A stretch of 64,000 bases of DNA, from positions 434,001 to 498,000 of the forward strand of contig JAGVRJ010000003.1 in assembly GCA_019059635.1 (NCBI GenBank). The letters run 5' to 3'. The notes under the pieces are model-generated. The model saw nothing but the letters and a program-made list of their open reading frames with translations. It was not told the DNA's origin and ran no database searches. A program made the translations under genes and the position numbers. This document shows positions 31,875-43,292 of this stretch, piece after piece. This DNA is from Proales similis (taxonomy: Eukaryota > Rotifera > Eurotatoria > Ploima > Proalidae). The stretch's first letter is position 1. The number at the start of each line of letters is the position of its first letter.

Positions 31875-34467
31875 TTCGATCTCATCCTTCAGAAAGATCT
31901 AGCCAATCCTAAAAATTCAAACTTCAGCTAAAAGTGAGAAACAGCTCTCGCCATCAGCGAAATCAAACAGGCAGCTAGAAGCGAATGAAGAACGCAGACT
32001 GAAGGTGGCAGACGCTACTGAGGCCAAACGCCAAGCGCCCGCAAGTAAGCAGCAGCGCAGGCAATTTTTTACATTCCAAAAGGCAGCTGGCGTCAAATCA
32101 ATCTCGAAGAGAAGGCAAGCAAAACAGTCAGAAGATGGAGAGAAAGAGAGAGAGAGAGAGAGGAATGAAATTTGTACAAATTTGTTTTCTCGAATTGAAG
32201 CAATCGCCAAATATTTATATTCTGTATTGGATGGAAAACACGTCGGAAACATTTGCGCTGGTTCTTCTTCAGCAAGAACGGAGCCATCAAATATGCGTTT
32301 AAGAACGATTAGATGAGGCAATCATGACACGCGCTAGCGGTTGCACCGGCGCCGCATTACTTCAGAAAAGCTTTATTTCAGTTTAATCGTTCGGCTCCCA
32401 AGACAATTAGCTCAAGTTGGCATCAGATGAAGCTGCTCACGATCCAATCCCACACGTACAATCTCCTCTTCCCATTAGAAGCTTGCGCGCGCGCACACAC
32501 ACACAAATAAACAGAACGAGCAGGATCTATTCGCTTTGCCAAGAATATACGGGTCCGTAGAGGGCAAAGAGCGAGCGAAAGAGAGAGAGAAAGAAAGAAA
32601 GAGAGAGTGAGAATACAAAGAGGAAAGGAATGAATGGCTTGTTGTTTGTTGATTTAGAATTCGCCTTTCCAAGAATTCATTTTATAGGCGCACAACAATA
32701 ATTCTGATGATTAAGTCATGAGGATAGTGTTGGTGTTGAAGATGATGCTGATGGTTACAGCGGTTGTGCTGAGAGCAAAGATGAGCGTCGCTTGGAGAGA
32801 GAGAACGAAAAGTGAATCGGAATGCACCAAGCCGGGAATAGTAAGGCCACTGCTTTGAGGGCACAATTAACTTTGATCGTATACGTCGCTGCTCTCGATA
32901 ACAACAAATGAAAGAAAAAGAAACCCAAGACCGGAACACAAACTTGCACCTTAATTAAATCTGACTTTCAATTATCTCCGGCCCTAGAGCCAGCCGCCAG
33001 AGCTAAATGCAGGTGCGTAAATCGAGATTTGGGTCGGTCTAGCAATCGATAGATACCGCCGACCGCCGAGTCTGAAATTAGTTGGCGAACTAAACGATTT
33101 GATATTGCGCTCTTAAATCTGTTTTATGTTTTTTGGCTTCTCTTTGGCAATTCTCTTCTCTTTTGCATTTGACCCTATGAGAGCACTTCCTCTGCTGCTG
33201 GCTGCTTAGATTGTTGAGTCAGGGCATTGCACATGCTCGTTCATAAAATGCGTCGGATGATGTTTTCATTACATTTTAACTCGGTTTCTTTTCAACAGAG
33301 TACAAACTCGACAATCGAAAGAGTGCACTTGAAGGACTTGCTGATGTGAATGAGAACACAGAGCCAATGTCGGTCTCATTCGCATTATTTTTGATTGCAT
33401 TGTTTTTCAAACAGACCTCAATCGATCGATTTTTCAGCTCCAGCTCTGCGTGCCTTTACTCTGCGCCTGTGTGTGTTTTGAGTAATCAATATTGACTGAA
33501 TGAGAAGAGACCAAAAGGGAATCGACTTAGATAATGTGAAAAGACCGACACGCAGGCAGAGCGATGCCAAATGATTTATCTACAATAAAAAATTGCGCGA
33601 ATGAATATATGAGAAGGCAAGCAAATGCATTTAACAAAACTTTTTTTTTTTGCCCATTTCGGAATTGGCAAGAAGAAAATAGCGGCTAATTCACTCTCAA
33701 TTAATATTACCAAATTGGGTTTTGTTTTTGCTGTCAGACTCTTAAACCAGCCGCCAGGCAATCAGTATTCAGGCCATGATCGTCATAAACTCAATTCAAA
33801 ATGGCCCGGCTCGCAGGAAATCGCTCTGGCAAGTAAAATGCTAAATGCTCGCTTAAGAGACGCTTGCACGCATTTTAATTAGAATTTTTCGCAAGACTCG
33901 AACAACACCAGGGCAACTAAAATGCCTTAATTGATGTGAATTGATCATCAACTTGGCGTCCCAATTCGCTCGCGTCCTATCTGAATCGGCCGAGCATAAA
34001 TTCAACTCAAGATTTGAACTCAGACACGAATTGTCTGTTTTTGCTTTGTGCTGATAAATAAACCGCGTCGCGGAGGAGTAAAGAGGGGTTGAGGAGTTGT
34101 GAGCATCCGGAGGTTAAGAAGTGCGCTCGTCATTGCCACTCATACAATTAAAGAAAGGCCGTGAAAGTCTGATTGTCTGACTGGGTCTACCATCTCCAAT
34201 AAGCACGTTTTTCCTGAATCTCTTGGATGGCGCCGATCGGGTTGGTTCGACTAGTCAATGTGAATTTATATTTGCCGAATGCGCGCGTGAGCGTATTCTC
34301 AAATGAGCTTTGAATTGCATAATGCTGAGGTAAATACAGCGGCTGTGACTTGACAAAAAGAGACTGAACATTAAGGAGCATTTGAAATTTTTGAAAAATA
34401 AATTAAATCTGAAAGATATTTGGCCAGAAAGAGACAATTTTGTAAAAGCTGATTTTGAATTTTGACA
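31875..34467. other. Intergenic region
   Basis: No gene is supported here between the minus-strand receptor and TCF25. Short GA runs occur near 32140-32165 and 32575-32610. The left part should hold the promoter of the receptor gene. Open frames of up to about 130 codons show no recognisable features. Confidence 0.45.
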
Positions 34468-36960
34468 ATGGCCACTCGAGCGATTAAAAAACTGAGGAAA
34501 AAAGACGATCTGGCCGAACTGAGAGCAAGAGAAGGCCAAACAGATGAAGAAACCAGCGACGGCGAGATTGAAGGGAACGTGGTTCGGCCTATCAACGCGT
34601 TCGATTTGGTAAGTGAAGAGTTAAAGTGAGACTCGAGTCAGTAGAGACTGAACAAGTTGTTGTTTATTGGCAATCAGCTGGGTGAAATGGTTGACGAGAG
34701 CGATGAACAAGGGTCGGAAAGGAGCGAGGAAAAAAGTGACCAAGAGCAAGAGGCTGTACGTCAGCAGCAAGCCAGCAGCAAGTCCAAGAGCAAAAAGAAA
34801 AAGAAGAAAGGCGCGAAAAACGCGTCTGTGAGCAACGACGAGTTCAAGTTTGTGAGCACCGACGTGAAAGAGGAAGAGGGAGATGAGTTGAGAGGAGCGG
34901 GCTCGACACCGATGCGGAGCCAAGCTTTTCTGGAAAGACAGCGAACTGCTCATCTCTTTCAACTTGAAAGCAAGAACCTCAATCCGGAGAACGAGATGAT
35001 TAGAAAATTCGGCGCTCGGGTTGTCCAAGCTGAGAGGTAGGAAAAATTGAATGTCAAAATGAAATCGTACAAGTCGAGTTGATCGAATTTCAAAAGCCGA
35101 GTGCAAGGCCGAGCGAGGCGAGATACTACTCTTGGCTTTAAGGGCAGTCTGATAAAGAGAAAGGCAACTTGGCCCGAGTTCATAAGACACGGTAAAGCAC
35201 TTTATGTTCCCACTTTGACCCGAACCATGCTTAATCGAACCAAGTCAGGATTGAGCATGCGACAGCTTGAGGAAAACGAGGGCCAGACCGAATTTGCGTT
35301 CGAACATGCCAAAGATTATCAGAACCTTCAGTTCGCCTTCTTGGACGCCATTGACAGTCTAGACCACAACAACATTGCGGTTAGTGTCGTGTGATTGGCC
35401 AGCAAATCGCAACTGATCCAAAAATGAGCCTTTCAGCTCGTTCTCCATGCCTATCCATACCACATTGACTCGTTGGTCCAACTAAGTGACGTGAGTCGAA
35501 TGAGCGACGACTCGCAGATGGCCGCCGAACTCATAGGTAGCCGCCATTAATCGACAAGCGGAGATCACCGCCCTAAAATGGTTTCGTTTGAAGAGAGAGC
35601 GCTTTATGCCCTTCAGAAATCGTTTCATCCGTCTTTTAATTTCACCACCAAGCCGGTGAACAGCTTCAAGCTCGATTACAAACGCGTGGAGAATCGCTGC
35701 TTGTTCATAGTTCTGTTCAAGCACATATTGAACGTGGGCAGTAAATCGTGCTATCGAACAGCGCTCGAGCTGTGCAAGCTTTTGCTCGGCCTCGACGTGC
35801 AGTCAGATCCGCTGGGCTGCATCCTTCTGATCGATTTCTATGCGTTTCGTTCCGGCCAGTTTGAGTATTTGATCGAGTTCTACGAGACATTCGAGAAAAG
35901 CAAGCATCTAAGTCTCCTGCCCAACATGATTTGGTCAAGTGCTCTCGCCTACTTTAGCATTTATTTGCGCAAGAACGAGCCTGAAAAGTTGGCCAAGGCG
36001 AACAGTCTGCTTGAATTGGCGCTCACAAACTTCCCGGGCGTTTTGCTTGCACTTCTTGACAAATGCGGCGTGGCGCCCGATCGTCAAGTTGAAAATCATC
36101 AATTCTTCTCTAAAGCGGCTCATCTCAAGTAGGCCGAACTCATCTAAACTGCGTCATTTCCATCATCTTGGCCAATCGAAATCAATTTCCCATTTCAGCA
36201 CGCCCAAAGGCCTCAAGTACTTGATCGATCTTTATGCAATCCGAATGGAAATCGAGTGGAAAACAAGCGAGAACCTCAGCTGGCTTGAGAGCAGAGTCAG
36301 AGAGTTCATTAGCGAAGACAAGCGCTTTGAGAGTCGTGTCAACGAGAACAAGAAAAAGTAAACGCTTGCTGACCTCTCTACGCAGCTCACTGGCTTTTTA
36401 TCAAACGAAAAGATTCAAATCTCTGTTCGCCAAAGCACCCACCAACCTCTACCGACATCTCATATTGTCCGATATAAAAGAAGTGGCCGCCCACCTTCCA
36501 TCAGTAAGTTGTTTAAACACTGCCCGACCGGTTCGGTTCGAGCATTTGATTGCTGTTTGAAGGACTTTTCGTCGTCTGCCACCTACACCTTTAATCCGAT
36601 CCCTCCGAGCGACAGCGTCGAGTCATACCAGCGACCCAAAAGGTGGGCAAGAATTCAATTTAGTAGAGCCATTTATTCGAATCTTTCTTCAATCCTAAAC
36701 GCAGAAGTCAGCGCGGCCAGGAAGCGGGAGCAGTCGGCAACGCTTCGACGCTCAACTCTTTGCTCACATTTTTCCAATCGCTGCGGCCTGGCTTCAACGC
36801 AGAAGAGGCGGCCGAAAATGACAACCGGGGCGCGTTTGATATGAACTCAATCATGCAACACTTGAGAAATTTCTTGGCCACAGCGGAAGAACTTCCGCCC
36901 GGTGTCGAGCCCACAATTGACTCTGATAACGAAGACGGCGCTCCCAGAGAATTTGACTAA
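34468..36960 (+). CDS. TCF25: TCF25 (NULP1), ribosome quality control-associated protein
   Basis: Nine exons (34468-34608, 34678-35036, 35097-35379, 35437-35536, 35594-36128, 36199-36357, 36386-36503, 36563-36642, 36705-36960) give 676 residues, about the family length. The N-terminus is acidic and then lysine-rich (KSKKKKKKGAK), followed by LNPENEMIRKFGAR, SGLSMRQLEE and AFEHAKDYQ. The helical core includes YHIDSLVQLSD, ERALYALQKSFHP and TALELCKLLLGL. Near the C-terminus are YRHLILSDIKEV and FNPIPPSDSVESY. All of these match the Tcf25/Rqc1 family, which assists the ribosome-associated quality-control complex. The intron at 36358-36385 is only 28 nt. AATAAA lies about 20 nt after the stop. 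Confidence 0.95.
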
Positions 36961-39900
36961 TTAACCAGTCATCCAGACTCAATAAATGGAATTTCGGTCA
37001 ATCGTTCTTTTTTTCTTTGCTTATGTGCCCCCTCGAACAAAAGGCTACACTGAAGTCGTGCACGACATCTAATTTGATTGAGTTCAAAAATTGCGCAGTC
37101 GCGAAGCCGCAAGACAAACTGTGTCAAAGAGAGTGGAAAGAGAATCTTAAAAGAAGAAAGCCGAACTGAAAAAGAAAACAATTGAGTTTGATTTTAAAGA
37201 GCGGCTGGGCATTAGTGCTGGAAGTAAAAGAAAAGTCTGAACAAGAAGAGATCTACGACGCTCTCAATTCAAGTCAATTTAAGGCAGAGTTTGCCAAGTG
37301 TTAAGAAAGCAGCCGAGTGCTCTGTGAGAATATTGGTGCAACCGAGCCAAGAGCGATTTGTTTACAGAATTTTTTCTCTTTGTTGAATCCTGCAGGAAGT
37401 GGCTAATAGAGCACAATCTAAACTCATCTTAATCATCTCATCTTGACTAAGCTGAAAGAGAAGCAAGGGCGCCAGCATGTAGATTAAACTGGCGACTGGG
37501 CAAGATTAGAAATGGCTAATTGAAGTGAGCCAGAGCAATTTGGAACTGATTGGCCGGGGGCTGTGCGATCGAACGCAAGATCCTGCACTATCTGGCGGCA
37601 AGTTCTCATGCAAAGCAATTAATATAACGCGAGAGGTGGCAGCCAGCTCGTTAATGTAGGTCAATGGTGCATTTAGAAGCGAGAATGCGCCAAGAAGAGG
37701 GTAGGGGAGGAGCAGGAGGGTGAGAATGAAAGCGATTGCGAAAAATAGAAACTGAGAGAAAGGCACTGGAATGCGAGAGAGAGAGAGAGAAGAGAGAACG
37801 AGTGGAAGGAATAAAGAAACAGGGGCCAAAGAACTAATGTATGTGTTGGCTGGTTAGTTATTAATAAACGATGTCAAGCGTTGGCTATTTGCTGACCAAG
37901 CTTTAACAAGATTGGCGATCGATTGATCGATTGATTGAGCGACCGCTTGCACATGCAAGCTGCTCATTAATGCGCTTTTGCGTCGACGTTTGTTTACAAG
38001 CGTCTTTGCCGCATCTTCGCAGCCGGCGGCGTTGTTCAATCGGCTCTGTGGCCTAAGCTGCCATCAACGCTGATGTGTGTCTATCTGGGAGAGAAGAGAA
38101 ATTTCGCCCGGCAGAAACACTAACCAGCACTTGAGCCGATGAATAAATGAATATAAATTAATCGCCGCTTCAATTAATCATGTTGCCGCCTTGCTTGCCG
38201 ATTTAGAATCCAGCACAAATTAGACACGCGGCTACAAAAAACTTGAACCTTAGCACTCGACCGCGCACTCGCCAGCGAGCGCACACACACACACACAAGC
38301 ATTCAAGTGTGTGCGCGCGTGCGTTCAGGTCGGCGGAGAACTGCGTCGGCTCTGGGTCAAGAAATGAATCAATGCTTGACTTTTATTAAAGACGCCTCTC
38401 ATATTTGCCATATTTCTTTTTATTTCATTTTAATTGATTTCCAGCTCTATTCACTTGCCCTGGTTCTTTGTGTCCAACTCAATTAGACCCTTTTTTTCTC
38501 TCGTTCTCTCCCGTTTGTTCGCCCTTTATTTCTCGTGTGTTTTCGACGCTCTGACCAAGCAGCAAAGGAAATGGACAAGGAAGGAGAGAGCGAGCAGCCC
38601 GGGCTTCTTTTAATCATGTGAATCGGCCATCCGTGCGACTGCTCATTCCGACCGATGACGACGAACATATCGAGAGAGCAAGCTGAAAATATTTCGAACG
38701 AATGAACGCACCCGCACGCACTGACTGGCGACGACGGCTGCTGCTGCTGCTTTGCATTCTAATTTATTCGAGTGGCTCGATGCAGGCCAGCATCGATCGT
38801 TGGGATTATGAAGGGCCAAGCGAAATTAGACAGTGGACCAAATAATTTAGTTCATTTTTTTCTCTCTTTCTCTCTGATATTCTATTCGACTGGAAAAAGG
38901 AAGCCCCGGGCTGCTGAGGCAGACTGCGAGCACATAACCCGATTCCCTCTCGGACTCGTCTCTTCGCCATGAACATCATTATCGTCGTCGGCCGCTTGTT
39001 TGTTGTATCCTCATTCTCACTCGTCATCCTCATCATCATCCTCCTCCTCCTCATCATCATCAACGTCTCATCCAGTCAATTGCGATGAATTATTTTGTAT
39101 TTTCTTCTTTTTTTTTCTTGCTTCGTTCTTTCTTTTTGGCATTTGTTAGCGCAAACATACGCCCGGCCTTAATTTCTTTTGTTGGCTGCTCAAAGTTCAG
39201 TTTTGTTACGATTTTTTTCTCTCTTTATTACTTGTTGTTGCGGCACGCACGCCCTCAATTTTATGGTGTCGAGCTAATGAATGCAGAGAAATGCCAGTGC
39301 GCGCGAATCAGGCATCCAGCCGGCATGTCACTTGCGCCCAGGGAGTCGCTGCACACGATCGAGAGAGCGAGCAAACTAGAGAGAGAGAGAGAAAAGGGAG
39401 AATAAAATAGATGAAGAAGAAAGAGCCGCTCGTCAGATTATCATTCTAAATTTGCATTGAAACGAGTATTTGCTTCTCCATCCGGTCCGATCGAGGCAAT
39501 AAGCTCTTGACTAATTTTTTTGGTCAACCAGGACACAATATAAATTAAGTTGGGCCTTTATTCTTTTGATTTGATTAGATAACGCCAATAGACGGCCAAT
39601 TTCTTTCTAATTTGAGCGTTGTGCATATTCGTTCGCCTCTCAGGCCGTTCCTCGCCATTTTTCTCTCTTTCTCTAGCTCTATCTCTGTCCCTCTCTCTCT
39701 CTCTTTCTCTCTGCCTCTCAACTTGTTTTATTTTCTTTTACACCTCTTTTTTCTTGCTTCTTATTTCAACTTGCCGTGTCAACCGGCAATCTGGGTCAGA
39801 CTTGGCCAACACAGCCACTCAGCCAGCCAGTTTTGTTTTTATGAGCGAACAACGCTAATCGTTTCGCGCCTCTTGATTCAGCACAGGGCCTCCTCTCCGA

Positions 39901-40862
39901 TTGGTTTCTCTTTCGATTGCGCTCTCTGCTTGCCCTCTTCTCTCATCTCTAGCTTAAGTAATTCGATAACACTTTTATGTTTCGACTCTTTTGTTTCTCT
40001 GAACAGGTCAGTCACCGACAACCACCACGTCACACACACACACAGACGGTACGCAGACACATGCAGGTGTTTGCACTTAAATCCACTTAAACATATATTT
40101 GCGTTCGAAACTAGAAAATTGGTTTTAAACGCTTAGCTCTTCTGTCAGAGTACGCACAGGTCGACGAGCAGGGTGTGTGAGATGAAACTTGACGATGATC
40201 ACCGGGCTTTGCCGCTTGTTCATCAATAAACGCTTAATGGACTTAAGTCAAAATGGATCTCGCACAAAAAAAAAATGAAAGCCAAACAGAATTAAGCTCG
40301 AATATTCGCATGTGATCTGTGTGGCCGTCTGACCGCTGTCCTCATTCAAGTTGTTTTAACTTGTTTTTTAGCAATTTCATTACAATAACAACGGCGCCAT
40401 TCCTCGACCGCTTATCATCGAAGCTGCTCATTTTTATTCGCATACTCTGCTCCGAGTGCTTTAATAGTTCAAGTGGCAAATGCTTTCAAATGAGCTCTCA
40501 ATCCATTTCAGTGTTTTTCTTTTTCAGCGTTTCTTCTCTCTCTCCTTCCCGTTTTGTTACTTGAATGTTATTTTAGGCCTAGAAATCTTATCGCTTGTTC
40601 AGTGCTGGTGCATTCTCAAAGCATCACACTGCTTAAACAGAGCTTGATGATTAATGGGGTCAATTTAAACAGAACCCAGAAAGCGTCTTTATGAGCGAAT
40701 GAATTTAAGCAAAATAGAGAAGCTGAGTGTCAGGCCAACAAACAGACGCAGGGCGAGAGAGAGAGAGAGAGAGCGAGGGAAAGATGATGAAGAAATAAAT
40801 GCGAAGCTGCTCTAAGGTCAAGTCGATATTTTCTATCTTAGATGCGAAACTAGCTCACAAGG
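36961..40862. other. Intergenic region
   Basis: No gene is supported. The stretch holds AC runs (near 38282-38297), GA runs (37774-37795 and 40756-40775), CATCAT/CTC triplet runs near 39020-39060 and T-rich pyrimidine tracts. Open frames here are simple-sequence artefacts. Confidence 0.45.
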
Positions 40863-42314
40863 ATGCATCGAGCCATTTATGTCGGAGTTGTGCTGGCGCC
40901 ATTGCTGCTGGCGCTATTCTTCCTTGTCTTTGCAGTCTCAACCGAATACTGGACTCAGCTTGACTACACGCGTCTCAAACATTTCGAGCCCACTTGGGAC
41001 AAGAGCAAGTTCGCCTACAAAGTCGAAAGAGTCAAGTTCGAACTGCCCAAGTACACGAGCTTGTTCGGAGAATGCGATGAGTACAAGCAGATCGATATTC
41101 TGGTTCCACTGGACAAAGTGAACGAAGCGTCCAGTTTGAATGCTTCTCATGTCGGCCAGACGGAGGAGAAGAACTCGAGTCTGAGCAGGCGAGATCTAGG
41201 CCAGTCAAGTGGCGATTGCATGAGCAAGGAAGAATGCGATCGATTAAACAACTACAAGGTCGGATCGTGTTTTTGCTGCCGAACCAGAGCCAAAGAGATC
41301 GAAGTAGACAATCAGCTCGAATGCTGCTATGCAGCCAGCAAACTGTGCGACGGCGTCGCCGACTGTGACAATCAATCAGACGAGCTGAACCACTGTCCGA
41401 TTCGAAAGCTCTTTTATTCGAGTCAATATTTTGACAACAAACACGAATGCCTGCGTCACCAGTACAACTTTTTGACGTTCGTCAGGCAACTGCTCGGACT
41501 GGAGGGATCATATTTGCTAAACGGCGATCAGAGGCCCATGCACAAGCAGAATCTACTTCAACTGCTCAAGTCGGAGAGCTATTCACAGCGAATATTCGTT
41601 CTGCGTCTGGGCACCCTGCTCTGCTTGGCTGTTTGTCTCTTGTTCTCGCTTCTGGCGCTGGTCACTTGTTTGTTTGTGATCTGCTGTCACAATCTTGGCG
41701 AGAAGTCTGTCCTGTCAGACCATTCGAGCGAGTTCAACGCCGACGAAGAAGACGAAGAGGACGAGAAAAAGAGACGCGCCCGGGTGTGCTGCAAATGCCA
41801 CTGCATTCTCTGCCCGTTTGTGTTCTATTCAGTATTTTGCCTGCTGGCGTTTGTGGCCAGCTTTGGCGCGCTCGCGATCTATCTCTACTCGCGATGTCAG
41901 ACACAAAACTCGCTGCTCATCTACGACAGAGTGTTCATACCATCTCACATCACGAGCGCCTATCAGCACAACGGCTGGCTGTTTGACCTTCAGCAGTTCG
42001 GCCTGTCGTTCTACGCCCTACTGTGCGCAGTCGGCTCTTATTTGCTTGCGTTTGTCGTGTCGGCAACGCTCTCTTGCTGTATCCAGTCGTCGGCTGCCTG
42101 GCGCAATCGACACGGACACAATTATGAAGTGCTGCAGATGCAGGACATCGTTCCCAGCAACGCATTGAACGAAAAGCTGCATCGAAAGAACAGTGAGAGT
42201 GAAAAGAGACGCAAGTCGGCACCGACCAACGATGACAACGGCTTCCACGGCGAGAATGAAAAGCTCACCACGCCTCAGGCTGCTCATCTGGCTCTTGAGG
42301 AGTCGTTTGACTAG
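40863..42314 (+). CDS. Claudin-like four-pass membrane protein with an LDLa module
   Basis: One uninterrupted exon of 483 residues. The first membrane segment (about 7-26) ends in STEYW, as in the PMP22/claudin superfamily. The long first extracellular loop carries a cysteine-rich LDL-receptor class A module whose end reads LCDGVADCDNQSDELNHC, with the acidic calcium-binding residues present. Three more membrane segments follow at about 245-275, 310-345 and 375-405, separated by an acidic cytoplasmic loop (EEDEEDEKKRRAR) and a cysteine-rich patch (CCKCHCILC). The C-terminal tail is charged. A role in junctions or as a receptor-associated protein is plausible but not shown. AATAAA lies at 42553. 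Confidence 0.7.
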   Translation: MHRAIYVGVVLAPLLLALFFLVFAVSTEYWTQLDYTRLKHFEPTWDKSKFAYKVERVKFELPKYTSLFGECDEYKQIDILVPLDKVNEASSLNASHVGQTEEKNSSLSRRDLGQSSGDCMSKEECDRLNNYKVGSCFCCRTRAKEIEVDNQLECCYAASKLCDGVADCDNQSDELNHCPIRKLFYSSQYFDNKHECLRHQYNFLTFVRQLLGLEGSYLLNGDQRPMHKQNLLQLLKSESYSQRIFVLRLGTLLCLAVCLLFSLLALVTCLFVICCHNLGEKSVLSDHSSEFNADEEDEEDEKKRRARVCCKCHCILCPFVFYSVFCLLAFVASFGALAIYLYSRCQTQNSLLIYDRVFIPSHITSAYQHNGWLFDLQQFGLSFYALLCAVGSYLLAFVVSATLSCCIQSSAAWRNRHGHNYEVLQMQDIVPSNALNEKLHRKNSESEKRRKSAPTNDDNGFHGENEKLTTPQAAHLALEESFD

Positions 42315-42552
42315 ACTAGAACTGGCTCGACTCGAGCAGTTAGTGTATAACAAATGTGTAGACAGCACTGGGCCACCTTGTTGCGCTGGCTCGGTCAGTT
42401 TCATGTCAAGTTTGTTTGTTTGTTTTGAAAAAGGCGTTTATCTTTGCTAAAAATTGAATTTTTATTTTTTTTTAATCGTCTTTCATCATCTGTCTGTCTC
42501 TGCCTCTGTCTAATTCAAAAACTCAACGCTCGTTGTAATGTGCACTTGTAAA

Positions 42553-42558
42553 AATAAA
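42553..42558 (+). terminator. Polyadenylation signal AATAAA
   Basis: This is the signal for the claudin-like gene. A minus-sense signal (TTTATT at 42461-42466) for the convergent ZMAT5 gene lies inside the same interval, so the two 3' UTRs probably overlap. Confidence 0.55.
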
Positions 42559-42595
42559 ACCTGAGAGAAAAAGGGAGAAGCTCTTCGGTCAGCAG

Positions 42596-43194
42596 TCAGC
42601 CCCACTCGGACAGCTCATAGTCGAGAAAGTCACGCCAGTCGGGCGCTCTTAGAGACACGGGAGTGTCCTCTTTGTCAAATTGCTTTGGAGTGCTGAACGA
42701 AGGAAGAAAGCGCTTGATGGCTTCAATCTCCGGCCATTCAAGTTTTGAGCTCAATCCATCTGGTGGCCACCCCTCCCTCGTCGATTTGTTTCGTTTTTCT
42801 GGCGATTTCAAACCGAAGATTACATGAGAGAACAAAAAATGACCAAACAAAGTCTCAATAGACTGACCTGCTTCAACCTGTTGCTCGAGTTGTTTGAGGA
42901 CAAGCGGAGGCATATGAGAACTGCGACATCGATCACCGAACATGCACTGACCTGTCCGCAAGTACTTTATGCAAGGACGCTTTTCTAGCTCTTCTTTGAG
43001 CCAGGACTCAGCATCTAAATGGCCTGGTTCACTTTAATGCCACAAATTGAATTGAATCGATCGAAACCTTTGTGCTGGGCGTAGTAGGCCGCTCGTTTCT
43101 GTTGATGAAACGCTCCCTCTTTGTGCTTGCGTCGATTCTCCGGTCCATTCGGCACATTTTTCTCGCAAAAGTCGCAATAATATCCTTTGCCCAT
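42596..43194 (-). CDS. ZMAT5: ZMAT5, U11/U12 snRNP 20 kDa protein
   Basis: Three exons (43194-43068, 43014-42868, 42798-42596) give 158 residues, close to the vertebrate length of about 170. The N-terminus begins MGKGYYCDFCEKNV and continues with NRRKHKEGAFH, the matrin-type C2H2 zinc finger of this family. Next is a CCCH finger (PCIKYLRTGQCMFG ... CRSSH). The C-terminal part has EGWPPDG and SLRAPDW. The protein belongs to the minor (U12-type) spliceosome, so this organism probably still splices U12 introns. It is divergently arranged with DALRD3, with 98 bp between start codons. Confidence 0.93.
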
Positions 43195-43292
43195 CGTGAT
43201 CTGCTGACTTGACTCGTTCGCTCTTCACTTTTGTTCATGTTTGTTCTGCAGCAGCGCATGCGTTCTACTTCTTTTAAGAAACTTGACGCACA
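43195..43292. promoter_or_regulatory. Bidirectional promoter between ZMAT5 and DALRD3
   Basis: The two start codons point away from each other and are only 98 bp apart, so this interval must contain both 5' UTRs and a shared promoter. Function is inferred from geometry. Confidence 0.6.
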
